DNA from: Pontibacter ummariensis
GTDB taxonomy: Bacteria > Bacteroidota > Bacteroidia > Cytophagales > Hymenobacteraceae
Assembly (NCBI RefSeq): GCF_900188175.1
Contig: NZ_FZOQ01000004.1
Location: forward strand, 1 to 64,000
Direction of reading: 5' to 3'
Length of the DNA: 64,000 bases
Position 1 is the stretch's first letter; every line of letters begins with the position of its first letter. This document shows positions 26,687-34,916 of this stretch, piece by piece. The notes beneath the pieces are model-generated. The model saw nothing but the letters and a program-made list of their open reading frames with translations, searched no databases and was not told the DNA's origin. Position numbers and translations under genes: made by a program.

Positions 26687-28177
26687 TTAAAGTACTACAC
26701 CATGAAAGAGGATCGGCTGCTCACCTTTCAAGTCATACAAAAAGCCGTTCACGACAACATACCGTACTGTTCCATCTGTTTCCTGCAGCACAAAATTAGC
26801 GCCGCTGTCCAGCTTAAGGGCATGGTTTACCTTGCTTTGCAGGGTGGTTACGTTCAGAGGCAACTCCCATGGGTTTAGGGTATCTGGCAGGCTATCAAGC
26901 TGCACAGTGGTATAGCCTGCCTCGAGTAAGTTGCGGACAAACGCTGGTGTGAGGTCTTTGATACCCTGCAAGGGCCTTTCATAAGTTTTGCCGGGCACGA
27001 ACAGCAAGCCTTCGGCATTCAGTTCTTCATAGCCATAGAACCCCAGTAGATCACCGATCTCCTGCACGCTGCTACGGCGGTAAAACTGCTGCGGCACAGC
27101 AGGTGCTTCTATTTCCTCGTGCACGATGCCGATGTCTACAAGCGTGTCCTGGCCTTTGTGCTGGTAACGTGCATTCCGGATCACCAGGTCGTACAGGATA
27201 CGTTGGTTTTCCGGTATCTCGTAGTAATCCGCCCGCTTGTACGGGGTGTAGCCTTGTGTGGCAATCAGGTAGAACGCAGAGAGCATCGCAGCGAAGTTGA
27301 GCCGACGGATCACCTGTTTCTCAGGATCATTTTTGTAGCCGCCCGACTCGATCAGGATCAGGCTGGTGCCCCATTTCTGGATGTTGTCCCCGAAGGCGCG
27401 GGGCTCGTGCTCGTCTGAGAACTTAGCCACCTGACCCGGAATAAACTGTTGCAAGCTCTCGTTCAAGCCCACGATCATCTGCATGGCCCGCTCCCGCACA
27501 GAATCGACGGTTTGGGCATGGTCAAAGGCCGGAGCCAGAAAAGAAATGGTGGCAGGCTTGGAGGTAAAGCCGGCGGCATAATAACGGCTCTGGTCGTGCA
27601 GGTTAAAACCGAAGTCGGGTGCAATGCTATCCCGCAGGCTTTTAAGCAGGCGCGCCTCGGGGCTTTCCAGCCGCAGGGCATCTCGGTTCAAATCAATCTC
27701 CAGCGCGTTGCGCCGCTGATACAAAGCTGCCCCGTCGGGGTTTAGCATGGGGACTACGTAAAGGGTTAACTCCTGCAGAAGCTGCTGCCGGAGCGGGTCT
27801 AACTGGTCAGCCTGTTGCAGAAAGTTAAAGAGGTCGAACAGGGCCATGGTGGCAGTTGGCTCGTCGCCGTGCATTTGAGACCACAGCATTACCTTCGTTT
27901 TTCCCGTTCCTACCTTTACCAGGTAGATGTCGCGCTGCTCTACCGACTTGCCTACAACCTGCACGTCGAACAAAGTATCCTGCTGCAGCTCTTTTAAAAG
28001 CGGCACGATGTCGTGGTGCTTGAATCTTCGATGGCTCAGGGCAGGCTCCTTGTAAGCGGCGTGCTGCGCAAAAGCTAGCTGGGCTATTTGGGTAACAGGT
28101 GTCATAGGATCATCGGGTTTGCACCCCACAGTGAAAAAGGTCATAAAGGCAAACATGAGTACGGTGAGGGCTTTCAT
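26687..28177 (-). CDS. M14-family zinc carboxypeptidase lipoprotein
   Basis: 496 residues from the ATG at 28177, where MKALTVLMFAFMTFFTVGC gives a lipoprotein signal; the frame extends upstream without a leader. An acidic DD follows Cys19 closely (CKPDD). Zinc ligands His103 and Glu106 lie in SQMHGDEP and the third His in FNLHDQ. The conserved NPDGA segment and a candidate catalytic Glu in LIESGGYKN are present. It should cleave peptides or peptidoglycan stems at the envelope. It lies downstream of the SusC/SusD pair on the same strand but behind a terminator and with its own candidate promoter. A peptide-degradation link to that pair is speculative. Confidence 0.85.
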   Translation of the reverse strand: MKALTVLMFAFMTFFTVGCKPDDPMTPVTQIAQLAFAQHAAYKEPALSHRRFKHHDIVPLLKELQQDTLFDVQVVGKSVEQRDIYLVKVGTGKTKVMLWSQMHGDEPTATMALFDLFNFLQQADQLDPLRQQLLQELTLYVVPMLNPDGAALYQRRNALEIDLNRDALRLESPEARLLKSLRDSIAPDFGFNLHDQSRYYAAGFTSKPATISFLAPAFDHAQTVDSVRERAMQMIVGLNESLQQFIPGQVAKFSDEHEPRAFGDNIQKWGTSLILIESGGYKNDPEKQVIRRLNFAAMLSAFYLIATQGYTPYKRADYYEIPENQRILYDLVIRNARYQHKGQDTLVDIGIVHEEIEAPAVPQQFYRRSSVQEIGDLLGFYGYEELNAEGLLFVPGKTYERPLQGIKDLTPAFVRNLLEAGYTTVQLDSLPDTLNPWELPLNVTTLQSKVNHALKLDSGANFVLQETDGTVRYVVVNGFLYDLKGEQPILFHGVVL

Positions 28178-28246
28178 GAGGCGCACTGCTTGTAGAGACG
28201 TGTATACGATAAAAGAGCATGCACAGTACCTGAAAGACCCATCGAG

Positions 28247-28254
28247 CAAAGTTA
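28247..28254 (-). promoter_or_regulatory. Candidate -7 element of the M14 lipoprotein gene
   Basis: On the minus strand the bases read TAACTTTG, an exact TAnnTTTG. A TTTG sits 25 bases upstream, slightly beyond the usual spacing. The leader would be about 60 bases. Confidence 0.4.
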
Positions 28255-28310
28255 AGCCAAGGACTTAAATCTGCTTGCCCAAACAGCACTTTTGAGTCGA
28301 AAAGCAAGAA

Positions 28311-28343
28311 AACAAAAAGCCCCGCGAGAAAGCGGGGCTTCTT
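28311..28343 (-). terminator. Terminator of the susC-susD operon
   Basis: AAGCCCCGC and GCGGGGCTT pair around a 6-base loop, followed on the minus strand by TTTGTTTT. It lies 22 bases after the SusD stop. Confidence 0.9.
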
Positions 28344-28364
28344 GAAGCATAATAAAAGGGAAGA

Positions 28365-29759
28365 CTAGTCTACATCCCACCAAACGTGTCCGTACAGGTT
28401 GTCCTGTCCGCTGAACTGCCGCTGAACAGCCTCACCATAATTGCTTATGTTGTTAAAGCCTTCTTCGGTAGGGTAGCCCTGGCGGGTAGGCACCTGCTTG
28501 CCGTCTGGCGTTACCAGCTCCGGGTAGCCGGTTCTTCTCCACTCAGCCCAGGCCTCGTAACCGTGCATGAAGAGATGTAACCAGCGCTGGGTTGCGATCT
28601 GCTCTATCGCCCTTGCCGGATCGTACGCTACCGCTGGAGTTTCCAGCATTTCGGCCACACCCACCGTGCTGCCGTTCCGCCATTGCTTCACAGACTCCTC
28701 GATGGCCATGTTGTAGTTTGCTTCCGCCTCTGCGTCGCCACCGGCTATCCAGCCAAGCTTTGCTGCTTCTGCCTTGGCAAATAAAGCCTGTGCATAAGTT
28801 ACAAGGTAAACGGGAGCATCCTGCTTCCAGATGGTGGTTCCTAGCAGCGAAGGGTCCTGCTTGTCCAGGCCCTCTGTGAGACCGTATGGTAAGCCAACGT
28901 ACTCGCCTTTACTGTTCGGGTCGCCAAACACGGGGAGGCGCGGATCGTTCACCGGTTTCATGTGTTCCACCAGCGTTTCGCTCAGCGCCCACCAATAGCG
29001 GCCCTGGTTGGCGATCTGGTCGTACCAGTAGTTCTGGTTGGCTGCCTCAGCAAGGTGCTTGAAGGTAAAGTTATCGTCGTTCGAGCCCATGATACCGGCC
29101 TCCAGGGCTTTGTTGAACTCCTCTTTCCCTTTGGCGGGGTTCACCTCGGAGAGGCGCAGCGCCATGAGCAGGCGCATGGTGTTCGCCAGCTTTTTCCACT
29201 GTGCAATGTTACCGCCATACACAATGTCATTCGTGATATTGCCGGGCACGGTCATCTCATTTGCCTCTTCCAGCTGCTTGAATAGGTCGTTGTAAATGGC
29301 CTCCTGGGTATCATACTTCGGGGTATACTCCGCTTTGCCTTTCAGGGCATCCGAATAAGGGATGTCGCCCCAGCGGTCAGTCATGTGCCAGAAATAATAG
29401 GCTTTCAGGATTTTGGCCACTGCTAACTGGTTGTTAACCGGTCCTTCGTTCCCGTCCAGATCCTTGGAAGTCAGCACTGCCTCCAGGTTCATGAGCGGAC
29501 CCGTGTAGAGGTTGTAAAAGTTAAAGGCAACCGTGTTGTAGAGCGACAGGTTAGGGTACTGCGTTTCGGACAGGTACTGTGCGTAATACGCTCCTTGGGG
29601 CGAAGAGCCTAAGCCCGAGAGGTACAGCTCCGCATTGGCAATCAGTTGCGTGTTAGAGGCCTCGCTGGGTAGGTTCGGGTTTACGTTTATGTCCTCCTCA
29701 AAATTACTGCAGCCACCCAATAACAAGCCAGCTAACAGTAGGGTATATACTTTTTTCAT
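28365..29759 (-). CDS. SusD/RagB-family nutrient-binding lipoprotein
   Basis: 464 residues. Lipoprotein signal MKKVYTLLLAGLLLGGC with Cys17. The sequence has typical SusD-like (type 2) features: NVNPNLPSEASN early, repeated tetratricopeptide-like helices, AKILKAYYFWHMTDRWGDIPYS, and a C-terminal region with ATQRWLHLFMHGYEAWAEWRRT. It sits on the cell surface as the lid of the SusC channel and binds the nutrient. The gene starts 11 bases after the SusC stop, so the two form one transcription unit. No glycoside hydrolase, sulfatase or polysaccharide lyase is adjacent, so a glycan cannot be assigned; this SusD subgroup is often tied to peptide or other non-glycan substrates. Confidence 0.93.
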   Translation of the reverse strand: MKKVYTLLLAGLLLGGCSNFEEDINVNPNLPSEASNTQLIANAELYLSGLGSSPQGAYYAQYLSETQYPNLSLYNTVAFNFYNLYTGPLMNLEAVLTSKDLDGNEGPVNNQLAVAKILKAYYFWHMTDRWGDIPYSDALKGKAEYTPKYDTQEAIYNDLFKQLEEANEMTVPGNITNDIVYGGNIAQWKKLANTMRLLMALRLSEVNPAKGKEEFNKALEAGIMGSNDDNFTFKHLAEAANQNYWYDQIANQGRYWWALSETLVEHMKPVNDPRLPVFGDPNSKGEYVGLPYGLTEGLDKQDPSLLGTTIWKQDAPVYLVTYAQALFAKAEAAKLGWIAGGDAEAEANYNMAIEESVKQWRNGSTVGVAEMLETPAVAYDPARAIEQIATQRWLHLFMHGYEAWAEWRRTGYPELVTPDGKQVPTRQGYPTEEGFNNISNYGEAVQRQFSGQDNLYGHVWWDVD

Positions 29760-29770
29760 GGGATTACAAA

Positions 29771-32700
29771 TTAAAAGGTAATGTTTAAGTTCACACCGTA
29801 AGAGCGCACGGTATTCAGGCTACCTGTCTCCAGCCAGCTGATGGGAGAGCTACCGGTAGAAAGCTCTGAAGGGTCCAGCCCTTTCGGGGCCTTCTGCCAG
29901 ATCATGGCCGGGTTGCGGGCAATCAGGGCGATGTTCGCTCTTTCGAACGGCAACCAGCCTATTGTCTTCTTATCGAGGTTATAGCCCAGGCGCACCTCTC
30001 GCAGCTTCACGTAAGAGGCGTCGTAGAGCCACTCCTCGTACACGTGTGTTCCCAGTGTTGTCCTGTAATAGGCTCTTGCGTCTACATAGGCCGTTACTTC
30101 CTCCCCAGACTCGGCAGAGATGCCTGTTACCTTCACGCCACCTCCTTCTCTCAGCGGATCGCGCACGTTCTTGCCATTGTCGTTCAAAGCGGCAGTTTCT
30201 TCGGCCATACCCGTCTTCACGGCCAGCATGCGCGACCAGCTAAAGAACTGGCCTCCTACCTGGTAGTCGATCATGGCCCCCAGGTCTACTTTCCCGAAGA
30301 AGCGGAAGTAGTTCTGGAAACCACCGGTAAAGTCTGGCAATACGCTGCCAAAGTTGTGGTTCGCCTCCGTGTACAGGGGCAGGTTATTAGTGCCTAGCAG
30401 AATCTTGCCTGTTGCCGGATCGCGCTGGTAGGCCTTCCCGATCAGGCTGCCAAAAGACTGTCCCTCATACGAGTTCAGGTACACAGACACTCTGGAGTAG
30501 GTGTTCATGTCGTGGGCATACACGCCGGACTCGGAGCCAAGCTCCTTTACCATGCTTTCGTTCTTGTTGAAGTTGAAAGTGGCGTCCCACGAGAAGATCT
30601 CAGACTGTACCGGTGTTGCTGTCAGGCTAAGCTCTATGCCCTTGTTTTCGATCAAACCGGCGTTGATGATCGTAGAGCTGTAGCCGCTTGTGCCGGAAAC
30701 ATCCAGGTTGATGATCTGGTTCTTGTTTTTCTGCATGTAGTAAGTCAGCCCCATGCCCAGGCGGTTCTGGAAGAACTTCAGATCCACACCTGCTTCGTAC
30801 GAGTGGGCAAAAGAAGGCTCTATGTCAGGGTTGATCAGGTTGTCCGGTACATACAGGCTGTTTACGCCATCATAAATACCACCTGGGGCGTAGGTAAAGG
30901 CCGTCTGGTAGGCATCCAGGTCAGAGCCTGCCTGCGCATAGCTTACACGCAGTTTACCAAACGACAGGGGGTTCCAGGCCAGCATGTCGCTAAACACAAA
31001 GCTACCGGAGATGGAAGGGTACCAGTAGGAGTTGTTATCCTCTGGCAGGGTAGAGGAGTTGTCGTTGCGCAAGGAGGCATCGATAAAATAGGTGTCCTTG
31101 TAGCCAAAAGAGGCCATGCCGTAGAAACTGCGGATCTCTTTACGTAGCAGGTAAGACCTGTTGGTAGGACGGTCGATGGAGGCGGCGATGTTGTAATAGC
31201 CGGGGCTGGAGAGGCCTCCCTCAGATTCCTGGTAAACGGAGCTATAACGGCGGGTATAAAGGTTGGTACCCACGTTTGCGTTAAGAGAGAAGTCGCCCCA
31301 CTCTTTGCTGTATGTGCCCAGAAACTCGTAGTTCACTTCCTTGTTCTGATACTTACCCACGGTATAGGCCGGTACATACCTGCCACCAACAGCTTCTCTT
31401 GTCTCGATGTTCTGCGTATACAGGTCGCCACGTATAAAGCCGCTTAGCTTTAGTTCGGGCAGCAGTTGATAGGTCAGTCCCACATCGCCGAACAGCCGGT
31501 CCCGATTATCGTTGCTGTAGTTCTCATAAGCCTCGAAGTAAGGGTTGTTCCAGTAAAGGGCCTCAAAGTTGGTGATCTCCCCGCTGGAGTTCGGACGGCG
31601 AAGGTTCCAGTGCAGGAAAGTGCCGTCGTCGTAGCGGTAGTTCTTCAGGCGGTTCATGTCCATGTTTCGCTGGAACCACTGCACCAGATAGCGGGATCCG
31701 CCATCGTATCCCTGTGACGGACGCTGTGCATAGTTGTTCGCGTAGTTCACATTGGCCGAAGCCGTCAGCTTTTTGGTCAGGTCCAGACCGGCACTCAGGC
31801 CAAAGTTGTTGCGCTTCAGCCAGGTGTTTGGTTCCACCCCTTCAATCTGGGTGTTGTTATAACTTAAGCGGAAAGTAGAGTTCTCGTTGCCACCGGTGAT
31901 AGAGACCCCGTTGTTGATGGTGTGGCCTGTTTCAAAGAAGTCCTTGATGTTATCCGGGTGAGGCACAAAGGGCGTCAGCTTGCCATACTCCGGGTCTTGC
32001 GGATAAAAGCTGAATACCTGCCGAACAGGCGTCCCGTCCATTCTCGGGCCCCAGCTTTCGTCGTAGCTCATGTCCACGTATTTATCGCCGTTCGGCAAGG
32101 TTCTCCAGGTCTGGCTGCCGCCACCGCCATAAAGGTCCTGTAGGGGCATAAAGTTACCTACTCTCTCCACTGAGAAAGCAGAGTTCAGCTGCACCTGTAC
32201 CGCTTTAGGGCCTCTGGCGCCTTTCTTTGTGGTGATCATGATCACACCGTACTGGCCGCGGATACCGTAGAGCGCAGATGCGGCCGGGCCTTTCAGCACG
32301 TTCACAGACTCGATGTCCTCGGGGTTGATATCCTGGGCCAGGTTACCGTAGTCGCCGCCATTTCGCCCTGCAAAGTTGGCGTTAGAGATAGGCGTACCGT
32401 CTATCACGATCAAGGGCTGGTCGGTACCTGTTAAAGAGTTTACCCCACGGATCTTGATCTTTTGTGTGCCACCCATGCTGGCTCCTGATGCACCCGTTAC
32501 CTGTACACCGGCTATTTTACCGGCCAGAGAGCCAATTACGTTCTGTTCCTTGGTCAGGGTCAGCTTTTCGCCTTGTACCTCCTGCGTAGCATAGCCCAGG
32601 GAGCGTTCACTTCGCTCAATGCCCAGGGCTGTTACCACCACCTCATCCAGGCTCTTGCTGTCGAGGTTCAGGCTCACGTTGATCACCTGTTGATTGCCTA

Positions 32701-32956
32701 CTACTACCTCCCTGGTCTCATACCCTAAAAAGCGAAACACGAGGGTGGCGTTGCTGCCAGGTACCCGAAGCTGGTAGGAGCCGTCTCCATCGGTGGCGAT
32801 ACCCGTGGTGGTACCCTTTACCACCACACTGACACCAGGCAGTGCCAGGCCGTTTTCAGCGGCAGTTACCTTGCCGCTAACTGCTTGTCCCTGGGCCAGC
32901 GCACTGTTGACCCAACATACTAACAGCAGTAAAAGGAGTGTAAAAATTTTTCTCAT
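29771..32956 (-). CDS. SusC/RagA-family TonB-linked outer-membrane transporter
   Basis: 1061 residues. Signal peptide to SALAQ. A carboxypeptidase-like sandwich at about 22-100 (VSGKVTAAENGLALPGVSVV). Then LDEVVVTALG as the TonB-box region, a plug domain with GVQVTGASG and IKIRGVNSLTG, and a 22-strand barrel ending in YGVNLNITF with the terminal Phe. These are the defining domains of SusC/RagA transporters, which move large nutrients across the outer membrane using TonB energy. It is the first gene of the susC-susD pair. No sigma/anti-sigma pair or two-component regulator is encoded beside it. Confidence 0.95.
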   Translation of the reverse strand: MRKIFTLLLLLLVCWVNSALAQGQAVSGKVTAAENGLALPGVSVVVKGTTTGIATDGDGSYQLRVPGSNATLVFRFLGYETREVVVGNQQVINVSLNLDSKSLDEVVVTALGIERSERSLGYATQEVQGEKLTLTKEQNVIGSLAGKIAGVQVTGASGASMGGTQKIKIRGVNSLTGTDQPLIVIDGTPISNANFAGRNGGDYGNLAQDINPEDIESVNVLKGPAASALYGIRGQYGVIMITTKKGARGPKAVQVQLNSAFSVERVGNFMPLQDLYGGGGSQTWRTLPNGDKYVDMSYDESWGPRMDGTPVRQVFSFYPQDPEYGKLTPFVPHPDNIKDFFETGHTINNGVSITGGNENSTFRLSYNNTQIEGVEPNTWLKRNNFGLSAGLDLTKKLTASANVNYANNYAQRPSQGYDGGSRYLVQWFQRNMDMNRLKNYRYDDGTFLHWNLRRPNSSGEITNFEALYWNNPYFEAYENYSNDNRDRLFGDVGLTYQLLPELKLSGFIRGDLYTQNIETREAVGGRYVPAYTVGKYQNKEVNYEFLGTYSKEWGDFSLNANVGTNLYTRRYSSVYQESEGGLSSPGYYNIAASIDRPTNRSYLLRKEIRSFYGMASFGYKDTYFIDASLRNDNSSTLPEDNNSYWYPSISGSFVFSDMLAWNPLSFGKLRVSYAQAGSDLDAYQTAFTYAPGGIYDGVNSLYVPDNLINPDIEPSFAHSYEAGVDLKFFQNRLGMGLTYYMQKNKNQIINLDVSGTSGYSSTIINAGLIENKGIELSLTATPVQSEIFSWDATFNFNKNESMVKELGSESGVYAHDMNTYSRVSVYLNSYEGQSFGSLIGKAYQRDPATGKILLGTNNLPLYTEANHNFGSVLPDFTGGFQNYFRFFGKVDLGAMIDYQVGGQFFSWSRMLAVKTGMAEETAALNDNGKNVRDPLREGGGVKVTGISAESGEEVTAYVDARAYYRTTLGTHVYEEWLYDASYVKLREVRLGYNLDKKTIGWLPFERANIALIARNPAMIWQKAPKGLDPSELSTGSSPISWLETGSLNTVRSYGVNLNITF

Positions 32957-33158
32957 ACTGAAAAGGTTAGATTAGTTTAAAAACAATATACATGATTTTA
33001 ACTATACTTCCATAAGAAGCACTTACTGTTTGTGTTATGACAACAGAATTAGGTCAGGGGAGTGGGGCAGAACCTGGTGCGGCAGTTGGATGGGTTGAGG
33101 AGTTGGTGCGAGGGCTCGGTTTCACAAAAAAGGTAGAGCCTGTACCTCTAAACGCAAG

Positions 33159-33192
33159 AAACCCCGGTGCCTTTTTGCAGGTACCGGGGTTT
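33159..33192 (-). terminator. Terminator of the Lys-tailed protein gene
   Basis: AAACCCCGGTACC and GGCACCGGGGTTT (minus strand, one wobble) form a 13-bp stem around TGCAAAAA. The T-run behind it is short. Confidence 0.75.
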
Positions 33193-33198
33193 GAGTTG

Positions 33199-33825
33199 TT
33201 AGCTTTTATTTTTTTTCTTTTTGCCTTTTTTATTCTTTTTTTTCTTGTCCTTTTTCTTCTTTTTACTCTTTGTTTCCTCGGCTTTGTTCATGGCATCGTA
33301 CACGACACCGGCCGCTACCGCATAAACGGCGTGGTGCAGTACATCAAGCACTATTTGCCGGGCAGACCATTTGGTGATAGGCTTTGCAGCATTGGCAGCA
33401 GGCAGCATAACCTGTGCCGTGCCCCAGATCGCACCAAAATGAATGGCGGTGGCAGGCCAGCCGTTCACCTGAGCCAGGTCTAAACCACCCCGAACAAGCC
33501 CCCAGCCGGTACCATAGCCAAAGTGCATCAGCTGTGAGAAAACCTGTTTGTTCATTTCTACTTCTTCCTGCAGCTCTTGCGGAGCCTCGTGCTGGTCGGA
33601 GCTGGCTTTTTCTTTTTCGAGTTCGGCCTTGCCCCTTGGTTCCACGCCCAGCACTTTGCCGCCCACTTTAGCGGGAGCGCTGCTCATGCCCCTGTTCGTC
33701 AGTTGCATCGCAATCATCTGCGACACTGTAATGGCAGCAGTACCGGCAAAACCAGCAATCAAACCTTTTCCAATTACTCCGCCTACTTTGGCGAGTGTTT
33801 TAAATACAGTAGTGTTATCAGCCAT
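33199..33825 (-). CDS. Membrane-associated protein with extreme lysine-rich C-terminal tail
   Basis: 208 residues from the second ATG (33825; another is at 33831). Two or three hydrophobic stretches are visible (about 14-35 and 120-140). They include VGGVIGKGLIAGFAGTAAIT and ATAIHFGAIWGTAQVMLPA, resembling DUF1440/YagU-like membrane proteins, though the match is loose. The last 25 residues are almost only Lys with Asn, Asp and Gly, starting TKSKKKKKDKKKK. Such a tail could bind acidic phospholipid, nucleic acid or other polyanions. No operon partner. Confidence 0.6.
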   Translation of the reverse strand: MADNTTVFKTLAKVGGVIGKGLIAGFAGTAAITVSQMIAMQLTNRGMSSAPAKVGGKVLGVEPRGKAELEKEKASSDQHEAPQELQEEVEMNKQVFSQLMHFGYGTGWGLVRGGLDLAQVNGWPATAIHFGAIWGTAQVMLPAANAAKPITKWSARQIVLDVLHHAVYAVAAGVVYDAMNKAEETKSKKKKKDKKKKNKKGKKKKNKS

Positions 33826-34075
33826 ACGCATACGTTTTTTTATGATGATGGGGCGGCGTTGCTATGACAGTTAAACGCCACTCTTCACTTTGCCAACGCA
33901 GGAACTTCTGAATGGTTTGGCCCCTGCCATTGCGCACCCTTATTGCTTTAAAAGACACCACAAACCAGCCGTAAGGGGGGAGGAGCGAAGCTGCTTATGC
34001 TACTCGGGTGTATACCCAGTAACAAGCGCTTCGTAGTTTTTTATATAAACATATGGGAACGACAAATTTAGGCCT

Positions 34076-34663
34076 ATGAAAAAGCATAAGACAAAATTTA
34101 AAAATATGACCATAAGCGGGTTTGCCCTTTTCCTGATGCTGGGCATGGTCGCCTGTGGTGGAGAGACTGAAGTTGCCGATGATGGCGTGGTAGAGGACGC
34201 TTGGGTGGCAGATGATCTGGAAAATGATACTGGTGTGAGCACCTGGGACAGCGAAGCTTTTAACACCAGGTTCGCTTCTACAGACTATTATGAGGGCTGG
34301 GATGCGAACGACGATAACTTCCTGGACGAAAACGAGTACCGGAGGGGCTTCTATGACACCTGGGATGTAAATGACGATGAGGCCCTGGACGAGAACGAGT
34401 GGACCATGGCAGCTAAGGACTGGCGCCTGGAGAACCAGAGCTGGACTGACTGGGATACCAGCGGAGATGGCGTGTTGGATGAGAATGAGTACAATGCAGG
34501 TTTTGATACCATTGTATGGTACGGGGAGTGGGACCAGGACGACGACAACCAGCTTAGTGAAAGAGAGTATACCGATGGGGTATTCAGGCTTTGGGATGCC
34601 AACAATGACGAGGTGCTGGATGATACGGAGTACCGCGTGTACAGTGTATACTATGCTAGCTGA
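34076..34663 (+). CDS. Calcium-loop (EF-hand-like) repeat lipoprotein, copy 4
   Basis: 195 residues. Lipobox MVAC with Cys27, then GGETEVADDGVVED, nearly the same linker as copy 3. Five Trp-preceded loops, DANDDNFLDENE, DVNDDEALDENE, DTSGDGVLDENE, DQDDDNQLSERE and DANNDEVLDDTE, with spacings 9, 18, 14 and 9. Two loops have Glu at position 6, which may weaken the loop turn. Copies 3 and 4 are closely similar throughout, suggesting a recent duplication followed by separation of about 17 kb. The gene is followed by an exceptional 27-bp hairpin rather than a normal terminator. Confidence 0.82.
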   Translation: MKKHKTKFKNMTISGFALFLMLGMVACGGETEVADDGVVEDAWVADDLENDTGVSTWDSEAFNTRFASTDYYEGWDANDDNFLDENEYRRGFYDTWDVNDDEALDENEWTMAAKDWRLENQSWTDWDTSGDGVLDENEYNAGFDTIVWYGEWDQDDDNQLSEREYTDGVFRLWDANNDEVLDDTEYRVYSVYYAS

Positions 34664-34672
34664 TAGAAAAGT

Positions 34673-34732
34673 ACTCCCAGTGAACAAAGAGAGCGCCTTC
34701 ATGTAAAGGCGCTCTCTTTGTTCACTGGGAGT
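34673..34732. terminator. 27-bp perfect hairpin after lipoprotein copy 4
   Basis: The arm at 34673-34699 (beginning ACTCCCAGTGAACAAAG) is the exact reverse complement of 34706-34732, with a 6-base loop CATGTA. The core AAAGAGAGCGCC/GGCGCTCTCTTT resembles the terminator behind copy 3, but the stem is extended outward and no T-run follows. It probably stops transcription or protects the 3' end of the mRNA; other roles are possible. Confidence 0.7.
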
Positions 34733-34916
34733 CTGTAAAAGGAACACGGCTTAGCTTCTGTGAGCCTGCTAATACTTGTACCATCCTGTTCCTGTGGAGA
34801 AGTAAAATCAGGTTACCCCCTGTGTTATGCGGGAGCTTTCGTTTCTTTGCAGGTATATATCAGTGAAGAAGCGAGGGCACATGCCCTTGCTTCGTTGCTG
34901 AAAGGGGCGAAAAAAT

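Noticed and set aside
33037..33483. Plus-strand frame rich in Phe and Leu
   Set aside because: It is the antisense shadow of the lysine tail (AAA/AAG read as TTT/CTT).
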